NCBI RefSeq assembly: GCF_023898315.1
Contig: NC_064614.1
Coordinates: 74,288,501-74,352,500 of the forward strand
Length of the DNA stretch: 64,000 bases
Reading direction: 5' to 3'
Source of the DNA: Schistocerca nitens
Lineage: Eukaryota > Arthropoda > Insecta > Orthoptera > Acrididae
Part shown: positions 32,782 through 44,937 of the stretch, one piece after another
How positions within the stretch are numbered: position 1 is the first letter of the stretch
Layout: every line of letters begins with the position of its first letter
Notes under the pieces: model-generated
Told to the model about the DNA's origin: nothing
Database searches by the model: none
Seen by the model: only the letters and a program-made list of their open reading frames with translations
Program-made: the position numbers and the translations under genes

Positions 32782-33840
32782 AACAACATATCACCGGGCA
32801 ACGCCGGTCAACTACTATTTGTGTATGAGAAATCGGTTGGAAACGTTCCTCATGTCAGCACGTTGTAGGTATCGCCGCCGGCGCCAACATTGTGTCAATG
32901 CTCTGAAAAGCTAATCATTTGCATATCATAGCATCTTCTTCCTGTCGGTTAAATTTCGCGTCTGTAGCACGTCATGTTCGTGGTGTAGCAATTTTATTGG
33001 CCAGTAGTGTAGTAACAGCAGAGGGCCTATGACACTACTTTGCCGAACGCCAGATATCACTTCTGTTCTACTCGATGACTTACCGTCTATCATTACGAAC
33101 TGTAACCTCTCTGAGAGGAAATCACGAATCCAGTGACACAACTGAGACGATACTGCATATGCAATCAATTTGATTAATAGTCGCTTGTGAGGAACGGTAT
33201 CAAAAGCCTTCTGGAAATCTAGGAATATGGAATCGATCTGAGATCCATTGTCAACAGCACTCTTTACTTCATGGGAATAAACAGCTAGCTGTGTTGCACA
33301 AGAACGATATTTTCTGAATCCGTGTTGGTTATTTATCAATAAGTCATTTTCTTCAAGGTGATTCATAATGTTGGAGCGCAGTATATGCTCCAAAATCCTA
33401 CTGCATATTGAGGTCAGTGATATGGGTCTTTAATTCAATGGGTTACTCCTATATCCTTTCTTGAATATTGGTGTGACGTGTGCTACTTTCCACTCTTTAG
33501 GAACAGACCTTTCGTCAAGTGAGCGGTCGTATATGATGGCTAAGAAATTCGCTATTGTGTCTGCGTACTCTGAAAGGAACCTGGTTGGTATACCATCTGA
33601 ACCGGGAGACTTGCCTTTCTTAAGTGATTTGAGTTGTTTCTTATCACCTAAGACATCTACTCTTATGTCACTCATGCTATCAGCTGTTCTGTTTTGAATT
33701 CTGGTTTATTTACTTCGTCTTCTTTCGCGAAGGAATTCCGGAAAACTGTATTTAGCAACTCCGCTTTAGTGGCACCATCAACGCTAACATTTCCATCGCT
33801 ATCGCGCAGTGACGATATTGACTGTTTTTTGCCACGTTCT

Positions 33841-36800
33841 CAGTAGGCATTGATAACAAGCTGTACTGAAGTGGCGTACCTCAAGATACTTGTAACATAT
33901 AAAACAAGAGACATACTCGTACTTTCGGGGATTCTAAAATTACGTACTTAATCTACGTTAGATGTTAGCTCACAGTGTGCTGCAGTTGCATACTTAGTTG
34001 GTGGGAAGAGTTTCTGTTTTCTGTTAACTGATATTCTAGATTCTCAACTGATGAACATTTGATTCGCTGCGAGTGTTGGTCGGCATAACCGACGCCATCT
34101 TGTACAGTTTTATTTATTTAACATGAATTCCAGCTACACTTAAATACGTTGGCCTAGTAAGAGAGACAGCATTAACTTGCAGAGAGGTTTAGTTTTTTTG
34201 CCGATGAGGGTTCGAACGTGGACCTCTGTCTCGGAGCCAGTGTTTTTATCATCTTCCCAGGAGTGCGCAGTCCGATGGAGGTCGAATGTTTCTTTTAGGA
34301 ATGATGGAAACTGATATTTAAATTGAAATAATACAAAACGTAATTGTAAAATACCTAGAAGAAGAGTAACAGCTGTCCCAAAACTGACAGCTGATTGGTG
34401 TTTGCTGTAATACCCCTGGCTCTGTATTTAGTAGATTTTCTAGGCGAAATGCAACTTACGACCGTGCTAGAAGAACATATTTGGTATTTTAATAATGACA
34501 GTTACTAAGCCCTTGCTGAAACTCGTAAAAGATACTGTTACCTGTTGTAAATAGGAAATTTCATATCGTTTCCAGACTCACTTCCAACAGACTGGTGTAT
34601 GTTAAATGCTTTTAGATCCAGTGGGACGAATCACCCACAAGCATTCTTTAAATTGATCACATATTTCGCATTGTAGTAGCGTCAAAGACTAAGGTCTAAT
34701 ACATATGCATGTACTACCTAAGAGTCGTTTAATGATGCTCAAATATACAGTGTTGAAATACAAATCTAAATTTTCGGATATAGACCTCTACATCTTCCTG
34801 GGTGCTTTTTTTTTGTTGTTTTTTAACCTACATACTGTGTAAGTGGTATGAGTCAGGAAAGTGCCTCTTTCAGTAGTACAATATCTAAGAATATAATATA
34901 GGTATCAGGACAAGATTCAGGTACATAACAACTTTACATACACAGTAGCCTGCGAATAGTGCAAAACAAATGTAATCTGTGCAAATTATCTGTGAAAGGA
35001 GAACACAAATGTATTTCAAGACAGGTAGGAGGATACAACTGTTTCTTCGTAAAAATCAGTATCTTTAAACTTCTACAGGAGAAACAAACATCTACAAAAT
35101 AATTTATATTTCCTATATATAATAACTGTTATATATGATAACCATTATGATACTGTGGGAAAGGTAGCCAACATCCACTGACTCATCGGAACGATTCCGT
35201 AGCGTTGCGGGGAGAAGAAAGAATAAATGTGAATCGAAATCCATAAACCCGCTATTCAACTACAAGTCGTTAGGTTGATTACTCGTCTCTGATTCCGCAA
35301 CGTTGATTTATGAAACTCGTTGGTAGGAAAAAAATATGTTGCAACACTGTCGTAGTGACTGCGGGACAGCAGAAGCAAAGAGGGAGAAAAGAACAGAACT
35401 TGATTTTTACGATTTATTTCCTCTTCTAGAGCGGTCTAAATGAAATAAAGCTTCTCGACGCAATTTTCTCGCCACCTCACCGTCGAAAAGGCGGAAAAAC
35501 CCAATTTACCTTGGAAGCTCCCACCGTGCGAAGAGGGTGCCCTTTTTTCATGCAACCAAAAGTAGAGCTGTCTTCATGTTACAGAGATGCTGACTTTAGC
35601 ACAACAAACAGATATTCCTTTTCTGCACGCAGAGATGCGCGAAATCCTTTAAATTGAGTTTCACTTTTAAGAATTTACTGTAGATTATGTTCGGTGGTGA
35701 TGAGATCTCTTATCAGCCGTTTTCAGAACAGATTTAACCACCTGCAGTAAACGTACATTACATATTAGTATTAGATTATGTTGAACAGGCAAATCTGTAA
35801 CTGAGTACAGCAATATCTACAACAGTCTCCCTTCTCCTTTTTCAGTAAACTAGTTTATACACAATAGTTCCAATAATATTCTTATGTACGATGACATTTT
35901 TAGTGTTGAAGAAACAGAATGACTTATTAGACAAAGATGTCCTTATCCCATCCAGGCTCTTCCATTTATTCATTACCAGAAATACGAATAACCTAAACCA
36001 ATGTTTGAAAACACGTAATTTGGCCCAGAAAGGTGCCCTTCATTCAGTGACAAACATTTCACTATCTTTCCAGCTGCCTCAAACAGCTAAACTACTATTA
36101 TAGTTAATTTAGGACGGGTATAAATGAATAATGATGGCCAACCCCTACTACAATGATGCATTTCTCAATAGAAACTATTAATATTATCTAATAAGTGGAG
36201 TTTTACTTAATATCTGTTTCCTACAAATATTCAGTAAATATGTGTTGTAAACTGATTTTGTGTTTGAAGATGTTTTCAGTAGCCTAAGAACTGTCAAATT
36301 CACATCACTGTAGGAAACGTTAACACGCTTTGTGACAATTTTGTTAGTACCTCTCAGATGAAAAAAGTTCAAGATTTGTTTTTCGATTATCACACATTCA
36401 CTTAGACGGTTTCATTTACGATGTGTGGAAGTAATATTAGCATACCTCTGTTCTTGTAAATAAATACTATGGATTCATGTTCATAACACTTTCTACACGT
36501 TGACGATGCCCTCACTATTTATAAATGGAACAAAAAGTATACATAATGTTATGTCCTACATCAAGGATGTAGTATGGGTGACGCCTTTATTAGCAATAAT
36601 GAATAACTTTGTGCGGTTTGTTTGCTCTTTCTGTATATACAAGTGGCGAATGTTTCATAAATTACAGCGTCAGAGAACAACTGAGATTTTACGTGCTTTC
36701 ACCGTAATCGTAGCTATTACACCGAGCTTTAATCCTAGTTTCAGTTGCCGTTTCGTCGTTAAACCATGAGACGTCTAATGTGTATTGTAAGGGAGAGTAT

Positions 36801-37224
36801 TGTAACTAGGAAGAGTTTTCAGGCTTTTTCTTCTGTAACAGAAGTTTAATATATTTTCTGATTCCATTTTTAAACATTGGCATTCACTTTTTATGTGCTG
36901 CTGTCTTTTTCCGAAATTACAAGAACTATCGTGGAAAAATTAAGTTTTTTCAAATGTGTAAACATGTTCCTAGGTACAAAGTGATTGTGTACCTAGGAAA
37001 AAATATTCGACTAAAATTTAAAAGCGTTGCAATCGAGAAAACCTTGTCAGTATTGCTTTACTACAGACCAATAACCAGCAAATCAAATCAAATGAAGCAT
37101 AAATATTATCAAAAAAGCAGTTACAAGTATAATACATTTTGAAATAGAAGTTACTGTAAACTGACTCTAGTTTTTGTTTGCAATGTTAAGTATAAATATA
37201 TGAAACTGCAACCAGTCACTTTGT
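33841..37224. other. no gene recognised
   Basis: The longest unassigned stretch. It is AT-rich with short frames only (for example 35891-36103 and 36500-36769, both plus), none resembling a family. Near 34205-34255 the plus strand has gagggttcgaacgtgg, which on the minus strand looks like a B box (gttcgaaccc) with a weak A-box partner, perhaps a SINE relic. A T-run lies at 34807-34815. This is the only place in the window where an unrecognised host intron or intergenic segment of useful length could sit. Confidence 0.3.
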
Positions 37225-37421
37225 GAAATAGTTATTTATTATTCCATGAACCGGTTTTCGGTTTTAGAACATTTTCAGGCTCGTCTTCAGATGGTTTTCC
37301 GGAAGTTGTATATCATACCAAGCATTATGCTTGAACTATACATGTAGCTTCCTAAAAGCCACAAGTAGATGAGCCTGGAAAAGTTCGAAAACCAGTTTGT
37401 GGAACGATAAATAACTATTTC
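37225..37421. mobile_element. short palindromic MITE
   Basis: Left end gaaatagttatttattattcca and right end, inverted, gaaatagttatttatcgttcca. The arms continue with accggttttcg/actggttttcg and cattttcaggctc/cttttccaggctc, about 60 bases each. The loop of about 80 bp has no coding capacity. A target duplication is not obvious. Confidence 0.75.
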
Positions 37422-37703
37422 AAAAATGAATGGTTGAAGTTTTTTATAACGGGGTCTGAAACATCGGTAATGGAACGGCTAAAGATTGTCAATATATTAA
37501 TGAATCGGTTCAACTGCAAGTGTCCCATGTTCCATGGTTAGATGCCTTATTCTGTTTCAAGGTACAAGAACGTACATGCCTGACAAAGTATGGCTCAATT
37601 GTCCACATGTTATATCAACAGTTCTAAAAATGCATGGCACGTTACTCAGTTTTAAATTCTGTACCTGAACAATTAACAATATATTCCAATAGCTTTAATG
37701 TAA

Positions 37704-38999
37704 AGGGTGTATCAAAAAGGATCATTCAATTTGGCACGTCTATGTTTCTGAATCTAATTAACATAGACAATGAATTTTGGTTTTTGATGAATGGGAAACT
37801 CAGATTTTTTTTTCATGCCTTTTAACAGGTGTTCAGTATGCCCCCTTGAGATTCACGGCGTGTGTCACTGTGGTATTCAAATTATTCCCATACTGCAGCA
37901 AGCATGTCGAGTTACAGCTTCCACAGCTGCTGTTATGGGATGTCGCAGTTCATTCGTTGTTACTGGTAACGGAGGCACATACACAGGGTCTGTTATGAAC
38001 CCCCACAGGAAATAATCACATACGGTCAGGTCCGGTGACCTTGAAAGCCAGTATTGTATGGCTGAATCATCTGGTTCAGTGCGACCGATCCATCGTTCAG
38101 TAAAACTTTGATTTAAACATTTCCGCTCTTCCAGATGCCGGTGTGGCGGTGCCCCATCCTGTTAGCAAACGAAGGCGTTCGAATCAGTCTTCAACCGTGG
38201 GAAAAGAAAGTTCTAAAGCATATCGAGATATGTGCTTACTGTGACACTGTTCTTGACAAAGAAACATGGACCATACACCTTTTCACATGAAAGTGCACAA
38301 AACACGTTAAACTTAGGAGAGTCCCTCTCATGTTGTACAACGTAATGTAGTACCCCATATTCTCACGTTAGGACGGTTAACCTTTCCATTTAAATGGAAT
38401 GTTGCCCCGTCATTAAACACTAAGCGTGGAAGAAAACTAACATTATCCATTTTGCCAACAACGACATTGCACAACTCCACACGTTGTTGTTTGTCACCTT
38501 CACGGAGAGCTTGCAGTAGCTGAATTTTATAACATGCTTTCATGTGTAAACGTCGACGCACCACATACCAGACGGACATCGGGGGCATGTTGAGCTGTCG
38601 AGCTGCATGGCGAACGGATTTTGCGGACTCCTCGTGAAACTATGGCGGGTTCGTTCGATGTCTATGTCAGACACTCAGAGATGGCACGGCTATTTGCTTT
38701 TACACAAACAGCCTGCTTCTCGGAATTGTTCATGACATCGTCTAATGCTCTGTGTTGTTGGAGGATGCACATCATACCTGGTACGAAAGCCATGTCAAAC
38801 AGTTATTACTGATACGGACTGTGCAAAACGTAGAACACAAAACACTTTCTGTTGTCCCGACACAACTGCTGCTACCTAGCGGGAACCATATAAAACTCGA
38901 GAGATTATTTCCAACAGTACATTGTTGGCGCTCATATCTCAAATAACACAATATTTATAATTTTATTTTAATCGAATGGTTGTTTTTGGTACACCCTGC
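37704..38999 (-). mobile_element. IS630/Tc1/mariner-superfamily element, inactive
   Basis: Termini agggtgtatcaaaaa (left) and, inverted, agggtgtaccaaaaa (right) face each other across about 1.3 kb. TA dinucleotides lie close to both ends. The minus strand holds transposase fragments. Exact end bases are uncertain by two or three. Confidence 0.75.
37850..38700 (-). pseudogene. IS630-type transposase, broken
   Basis: The minus frame 38588-38328 reads MPPMSVWYVVRRRLHMKACYKIQLLQAL ... RLVFNDGATFHLNGKVNRPNVRIWG. This is the region ending at the first catalytic Asp (usually FSDEATFHLSG; here FNDGATF, with the Glu changed to Gly). Downstream pieces toward 37850 are in other frames. Stops are common. 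Confidence 0.72.
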
Positions 39000-39295
39000 A
39001 TTATACAGCACGAGAATGAATAGAACGCTGATATTTAAAAATCTTTCGCAAAATACAACTTAATGTGCAACAGCAACAAAAACTGTAGAAAGAGACGATA
39101 ACTAGTTATGGCAGTTCCTAGTGCGCATCCTAAGTCTAGGGGCGGTGGCAAGGGGGGGGGGGGATATGGCTCTTTACACCACCGCCCCCCTCTCATGAGG
39201 TATCATATTACACTGGATAACATGACTTCAGAAATCAGCGAATATATTACTCCATCACATTCAATAATTATTTTATAATTATGTAGCAATATAGA

Positions 39296-41256
39296 TGGGA
39301 ATTTAAGGAGATGGGACCTGGATAAACTGAAAGAACCTGAGGTTGTACAGAGTTTCAGGGAGAGCATAAGGGAACAATTGATAGGAATGGGGGAATGAAA
39401 TACAGTAGAAGAAGAATGGGTAGCTTTGAGGGATGAAACGGTGATGGCAGCAGAGGATCAAATAGGTAAAAAGACGAGGGCTAGTAGAAACCCTGGCGTA
39501 ACAGAAGAAATATTGAATTTGATTGATGAAAGGAGAAAATATAAAAATGCAGTAAATGAAGCAGGCAAAAAGGAATACAAACGTCTATAAAATGAGATCG
39601 ACAGGAAGTGCAAAATGGCTAAGCAGGGATGTCTAGAGGACAAATGTAAGGATGTAGAGTCTTATCTCACTAGGGGTAAGAGAGATACTGCCTACAGGAA
39701 AATTAAAGAGACCTTTGGAGAAAGGAGAACCACTTGCATGAGTATCAAGAGCTTTGATGGAAACCCAGTTCTAAGCAAAGAATGGAAAGCAGAAAGGTGG
39801 AAGGAGTATATAGGGGGTCTATACAAGGGCGATGTACTTGAGGACAATATTATGGGAATGGAAGAGGATGTAGATGAAGATGAAATGGGAGATATGATAC
39901 TGCGTGAAGAGTATGACAGAGCACTGAAAGACCTGAGTCGAAACAAGGCCCCCGGAGTAGACAACATTCCATTAGAACTACTGAAAGCCTTTGCAGAGCC
40001 AGTCCTGACAAAACTCTATCATCTGGTGAGCAAGATGAATGAGACAGACTAAATACCCTCAGACTTCAAGAAGAATATAATAATTCCAATCCCAAAGAAA
40101 GCAGGTGGTGACAGATGTGAAAATTACCGAACTATCAGTTTAATAAGTCACAGCTGCAAAATACTAACGAGAATTCTTTACAGACGAATGGAAAAACTGA
40201 TAGAAGCCGACCTCGGGGAAAATCAGTTTGGATTCCGTAGAAATATTGGAACACGTGAGGCAATACTGACCCCACGACTTATCGTAGAAGAAAGATTAAG
40301 GAAAGGCAAATACTCTCTTTCAAATTCTGAAGGTGGCAGGGGAAAAATACAGGGAGCGAAACGCTATTTACAATTTGTACAGAAAGCAGATGGCAGTTAT
40401 AAGAGTCGAGGGACATGAAAGGGAAGCAGTGGTTGGGAAGGGAGTGAGACAATGTTGCAGCTTATCCCCGATGTTATTCAATCTGTATATTGAGCAAGCA
40501 ATAAAGGAAACAAAAGAAAAGTTCGGAGTAGGTATTAAAATCCACGGAGAAGAAATAAAAACCTAGAGATTCGCCGATGATATTGTAATTCTTTCAGAGA
40601 CAGCAAAAGACTTGGAAGAGCAGTTGAACGGAATGGACAGTGTCTTGAAAGGAGGGTATGAGATGAACATCAACAAAAGCAAAACGAGGATAATGGAATG
40701 TAGTCAAATTAAATCGGGTGATGCTGAGGGAATTAGATTAGGAAATGAGACACTTAAAATAGTAAAGGAGTTTAGCTATTTGGGGAGCAAAACAACCAAT
40801 GATGGTCGAAGTAGAGAGGATATAAAATGTAGACTGGCAATGGCTAGGAAAGCGTTTCTGAAGAAGAAACATTTGTTAACATCGAGTATAGATTTAAATG
40901 CCAGGAAGTCGTTTCTGAAAGTATTTGTATGGAGTGTAGCCATGTATGGAAGTGAAACATGGACGATAAATAGTTTAGACAAGAAGAGAATAGAAGCTTT
41001 CAAAATGTGGTTCTACAGAAGAATGCTGAAGATTAGACAGGTAGATCACATAACTAATGAGGAGGTATTGAGTAGAATTGGGGAGAAGAGGAGCTTGTGG
41101 CACAACTTGACTAGAAGAAGGGATCGGGTGGTAGGACATGTACTGAGACATCGAGGGATCACCAATTTAGTATTGGAGGGCAGCGTGGAGGGTAAAAATC
41201 GTAGAGGGAGACCAAGAGATGAATACACTAAGCAGATTCAGAAGGATGAGAGATGA
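39296..41256 (+). pseudogene. RTE-like reverse transcriptase, missing motif A
   Basis: Fragments: 39615-40052 (MAKQGCLEDKCKDVESYLTRGKRDTAYRKIKETFG ... DLSRNKAPGVDNIPLELL), 40060-40300 (CENYRTISLISHSCKILTRILYRRMEKL, GFRRNIGTREAIL), 40333-40566 (GVRQCCSLSPMLFNLYIEQ, with the Gly of GVRQG changed to Cys), and 40570-41256 (RFADDIVIL, then the C-terminal block ETWTINSLDKKRIEAFKMWFYRRMLKIRQ). A TAG at 40564 precedes the FADD motif. The 56-bp deletion both removes the catalytic Asp and shifts the frame. Confidence 0.88.
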
Positions 41257-41350
41257 ACAAGCTTGCACAGGATATAGTAGCACTGAGAGCTGCATCAAAC
41301 CAGTCTTTGGACTGAAGAGCACAACAACAACAACAACAACAACAACAACA
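39296..41350 (+). mobile_element. RTE-like LINE (AAC-tail subfamily), 5' truncated
   Basis: Begins abruptly near 39296 in the region between endonuclease and RT and ends with a (AAC)n tail at 41320-41350. The coding sequence closely matches the inverted copy at 14.7-16.8 kb. A 56-bp deletion at about 40309 removes RT motif A. G- and C-runs lie in both flanks (39152-39163 and 41591-41600). Confidence 0.92.
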
Positions 41351-41764
41351 TAGGTTGTAATATAATCCAAACACATTTTAACAAAAAAATAAGAGCGGCA
41401 AACAGCTTACTACCTAAACCAATAAATATCATTTAACTTAAAAAAAGCGTCTTACTATTTATTAATACACATTTTTTACCCTGACCTCCAAAACAGTTAA
41501 AAAACTACTTTAAACAACACCAAATTTAACCAGTTTGTCGGTAGAGCGCCCCAACTCTGTATTTGGTAAGCCATATTCCCTTCCCCCTAACCCCCCCCCC
41601 TCCGACTATGCCCACCCATTGACCGACTTCTAGAATCGCCCCTGCCTAAGTCCATATGTGTGTGTGTGTGTGTTCCACACCTCCTCCTAAACCAGTGGAG
41701 AGTGTGAAAGCATTCTCCCTAACGTAGTTTAGGAGACGAGGCTTGAGACGAGACTTCAAAAACA
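41351..41764. other. no gene; C-run and (TG)n
   Basis: AT-rich to about 41570, then a cccttccccctaacccccccccc tract and (TG)8 at 41657-41673. The string gcccctgcctaagtcc at 41639-41654 is a partial inverse of cctaagtctaggggcgg at 39128-39144 on the other side of the RTE copy, so the two may be ends of one older host repeat. Confidence 0.4.
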
Positions 41765-42330
41765 TCGAGACGCGTGAAAATTTTCCATATCATGCATGGC
41801 GTTTAAAAATACTGCTTCTGTACTACTGACTGTATTCGCAACAAATTTCGCAGACACTATCCACGTTTACTGCTAAATGCACCTACAAAAATATGTCGTG
41901 ATACCACACACAGTTGAGGAGATACATGAAAAACTACCGCATTGTCCATTACATTTAAATTTATCACAATTTATTACTTTTTTCATCCAAACTCTATTCT
42001 CAACATATTTTGTAGACAGTGTGCATAATGTCGCTGAGTGAAACTACAAAATAAGCATTGTATAACACATAAATCTGGAGATATGACGTCATAAACACTG
42101 AGGTGTGTGAAAAAACTGCCACATCATGCTTGGCGTTTAAATTCATTATTCCTTTGCAACTAACTCTATTCGTATAGTATTTCGCAGATAATTCACACAC
42201 ATATGCCAGTGAATGTACCTACACAAATACGTTGTTTTACGACTCATAGTTCAAGAGATATGACGTCGTAAACACTAAGATGGTGAAAAATTGCCGATCA
42301 TGCATGAAGGTTTAGTACATTTATTATTTA
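41765..42330. repeat. diverged tandem repeat, unit about 176-181 bp, three units and a part
   Basis: The recurrent start gaaaa(a)ttgcc/actgcc occurs near 41776, 41928, 42109 and 42285, giving spacings of 152, 181 and 176. Each unit carries catcatgcatggcgtttaaa-like text, ttcgcaga/tttgtaga near its middle, and gagatatgacgtc(a/g)taaacac before its end. The first unit is shortened. The units differ substantially, so the array is old. Confidence 0.75.
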
Positions 42331-42747
42331 CTACTAAGACACTCCAACAGACGAGTGAAATTAACGAAATTCCTGATACCTGGCAGCGCTTTGGACAACT
42401 TTCAACAGCGAATCGCCAACGGCATTAGGCTAAAACAATAGATGTCTACAGAGTTATGAAGAGTCATTGCCATAGAGAAGTTTACAAAATTGCGTTGTAG
42501 ACACAAGAAGCAGTTGTGCACAGCCTACAGAAGCCGTCCAGGATCATCTTTCTTAATTTGGATACTGCACCTATACATATTTCTTTGTACGGCTGTTTCG
42601 TAATTTCAGTGGTGTTTTCACGAATACATAGAAATGAAATGTTTTCGATACTTAACTAAAAACACAGTTCATTTTATGTTGTCGTTTCTATTAAAAATTC
42701 GCAGCCGATGACGTTTTCCTCGGGTATTTTGTCATTATAACATCAGT
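42331..42747. other. no gene recognised
   Basis: Ordinary AT-rich sequence with no open frame or repeat edge that I could follow. Confidence 0.35.
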
Positions 42748-42758
42748 CATTGCACTGA

Positions 42759-42981
42759 GCGCAGTGGTTAGACACTGGACTCGCATTCGGGAGGACGACG
42801 GTTCAATCCCGCGTCCGGCCATCCTGATTTAGGTTTTCCGTGATTTCCCTAAATCAGTCCAGGCAAATGCCGGGATGGTTCCTCTGAAAGGGCAAGGCCG
42901 ACTTCCTTCCCCATCCTTCCCTAATCCGATGAGACCGGTGACCACGCAGTCTGGTCTCCTTCCCCAAACCAACCAACCAAC
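42759..42981 (+). mobile_element. tRNA-derived SINE (family II), full length
   Basis: Perfect 11-bp duplication CATTGCACTGA at 42748-42758 and 42982-42992. The head shows gcagtggttagacactgg (A-box region) and gacggttcaatcccg (B box). The body includes aggttttccgtgatttccc and ccgggatggttcct, and the 3' tail is (CCAA)n-like (ccaaaccaaccaaccaac). Body and tail are unrelated to family I. Confidence 0.92.
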
Positions 42982-42992
42982 CATTGCACTGA

Positions 42993-43678
42993 AGTACCGA
43001 CCAAAAACACCGTGTGTTCTTAAGTACTCTATCCTTCACGTATAACACTCTCCCATACTACGTTCTAAGTTTGAATCATAAACATTTTTGAGATTTGATG
43101 TGGATCACTTTTTATATGACAAGTAATTTAATTTTCTCTAGTAATTTAATGTCGCTTCATGACAAGTGCTATATGTGGAGAGTCCGCTAAGGTTGGTACT
43201 TTTCCGATACACTTAAACTTAAATGGCGCAAGTGTGCAACGCATCTGTTCTTAACGGAAACGCAATTGGTCAAATACAGACAAACGGCGTTTCACTAACA
43301 CTTTCCTCTCTGAGACTCATCCTGTTCTTAAAGAAGCGAGGAGGCCTTGTACTGCTGCGAATGGTATAGAATACATTTAATTATGTAAGACACGAGCAAA
43401 GTACTGCCAGATTAGGGCTCGATGACTAATGTTTGGGGAGGGTCGAGGGGAATTGTTTCATATACAAGGTTTGTTTGATTCACGGACAGAAATTCATGTC
43501 TCGTCTGCTGGTCGTCATAACCTAGTTCGCCGGTAATTGGTCCAAGATCGGTGGAACATTTGAAATCCACGTTGTTATGTTGTTATGCAAGTTATATGCC
43601 TTCTAGTATGGAGCGTGCCCTTCTGCGTACCGAATATATCATATGTCTGAGTATAACAGATGCAAGATAACTAGATTA
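42993..43678. other. no gene recognised
   Basis: No family-like open frame. The text around 43430-43620 has a few inverse tRNA-like strings but no clear A and B box pair. Confidence 0.35.
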
Positions 43679-44225
43679 TACACAGAAGCGTCAAAGAAAC
43701 TGGTACAGGCATGCATATTCTACTGCAGAGATATGTAAACTGGAAGAATATGGCGCTGCAGTCGGCAACGCCTATATATGACGAGAAGTGTATGGTGCAG
43801 TTGTATGATCGGTTACTGCTGCTACAATGGCGTGTTATCAGGATTTAAGTTAGTATGAACGTGGTGTTATAGTCGGCGCACGAGCGATGGGTCACAACGT
43901 CTCCGAGATAGCAATGAAGCGGAGATTTTTCCATACGGCCATTTCACAAGTGTACCGTGAATATCAGGAATATGGTAAAACATCAAACCTCCGACATCGC
44001 TGAGGTCCGAAAAATATCCTGCAAGAACGGGATCAACGACGACCGAAGAGAATCGTTCAAAGTGACAGAAGTGCAATCCTTCCGCAAACAGCTGCAGATT
44101 TCAATGCTGGGCAATCAACCTGTGTCAGAGTGCGAACCATTCAACGAAACATCATCGATAGGGGCTTTCGGAGACGAAGTCCCACTGATGTGTCTTTGAT
44201 GACTGCAGGACACAAAGCTTTGTGC

Positions 44226-44937
44226 TGTAACCTCCCCACAAAAATTTTGAATGACAATATTTAAATGTTAATGGGAATAGAGCCAAGTGTAACTTCCCCG
44301 CAAAAATGAAAAAGAAAATATTTTAAATAAGAATATTCATCGTGGTAAGTGTAAGCTCCCCACAAAAATATGAAAATGAAAAGAATTGAATAAGAATTGC
44401 AAATAGTGCCAAATGTTAGCTTCCAACAGTAATAAAACTCAATGATGATAAAAATGTGCAAAAATATTAAATCCCCACAAAATTACGTTAAGATCAACCT
44501 GATAAATTGATTCTGGGAGGAAAAGCAAACGAAATATTGTTTCAATTGTAATGAATATTTTCTTAAAAAATTGCTTTCAGAACAAAATTATTATTGGAGC
44601 AATTCTTGAACAAATTAATTACAGTTAATATACATTACATTATCACATGTGCGCAATGCTGCTTCATTACCTTATTTAAAAATATACCTTGTCCCGAATC
44701 TTGACCAGAGGCCCATGTCGACGCCCGTCGACTCCTCACACACAACTCCGACTCTCTCTCGCGCGCTACTGGCACGAACGAACTACATGCTCTCGCGACT
44801 CGCTACGTACAACAACTGCCTCGCAACTCGCAACTGAACTCTCGCGCGGTCAAGCGCAGACTAGCAACGATAAATAACTCTCTGGTCAGAGATTCTGTCA
44901 TGCCTCGCCATCGCTGCTACTGAATACACGTGTTTCA
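44226..44937 (+). mobile_element. solo LTR-like insertion in Tc1-like family C
   Basis: It starts TGTAACCTCC and ends CGTGTTTCA, so has TG...CA ends. It is flanked by GTGC (44222-44225) and ATGC (44938-44941), which would be a 4-bp duplication with one change. Tc1 coding sequence is continuous across it. The 3' quarter is GC-rich and promoter-like in composition; the 5' part is a tandem array. The end is ambiguous because ATGCCTCGCC occurs both at 44900-44909 and 44938-44947. The strand is a guess. Confidence 0.55.
44229..44525 (+). repeat. tandem array of about 62-bp units inside the solo LTR
   Basis: Unit starts (ctccccaca-type string) fall at 44231, 44293, 44355, 44419 and 44471, spacings 62, 62, 64 and 52. 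Each unit has a CTCCCCACAAAAAT-like head followed by an A-rich body. Units diverge by a quarter or more. Confidence 0.75.

Larger units (their letters stand above)
31461..33009 (-). mobile_element. Tc1-like transposon (family B), inactive
   Basis: Inverted termini start CACTACTGGCCATTAAAATT at the left and the complement of CACTACTGGCCAATAAAATT at the right, flanked by TA (31459-31460 and 33010-33011). It is 1549 bp and interrupts the family I LINE. The terminal repeats share no sequence with family A. Confidence 0.92.
30585..33840 (-). mobile_element. CR1-like LINE (family I), split by a Tc1-like element
   Basis: The 3' tail is the (ACATCT)n run at 30586-30609 on the plus strand. The 3' UTR contains the family I string read inverted (gcagagggttcatcgaaccc). 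Minus-strand coding pieces lie at 31460-30832 and 33840-33010, with the Tc1-like element 31461-33009 between them. The copy is 5' truncated in the linker before the RT, near 33840. Confidence 0.88.
30832..33840 (-). pseudogene. CR1-like reverse transcriptase, split and frameshifted
   Basis: Minus frames 33675-33430 (KKLKSLKKGKSPGSDGIPTRFL ... KVAHVTPIFKKG) and 33393-33012 (HILRSNIMNHLEENDLL, QHGFRKYRSC, IFLDFQKAFDTVPH, SGVRQSSVIGPLL) give RT motifs up to B. After the transposon, 31305-30832 gives the thumb and C-terminal parts (RTLRRCDKRTEETAYITFVRPLLEY, MWDTYQVGL). Motif A Asp is kept. Motif C lies near 31400-31440, where the text fits LRLFADDTVIYC. Frameshifts are few. Confidence 0.85.

Noticed and set aside
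41765..42330. CRISPR-like array
   Set aside because: Units of about 180 bp without short conserved repeats and unique spacers; the genome is eukaryotic.
42779..42835. Candidate functional tRNA gene
   Set aside because: It is the head of a family II SINE with perfect 11-bp duplications.
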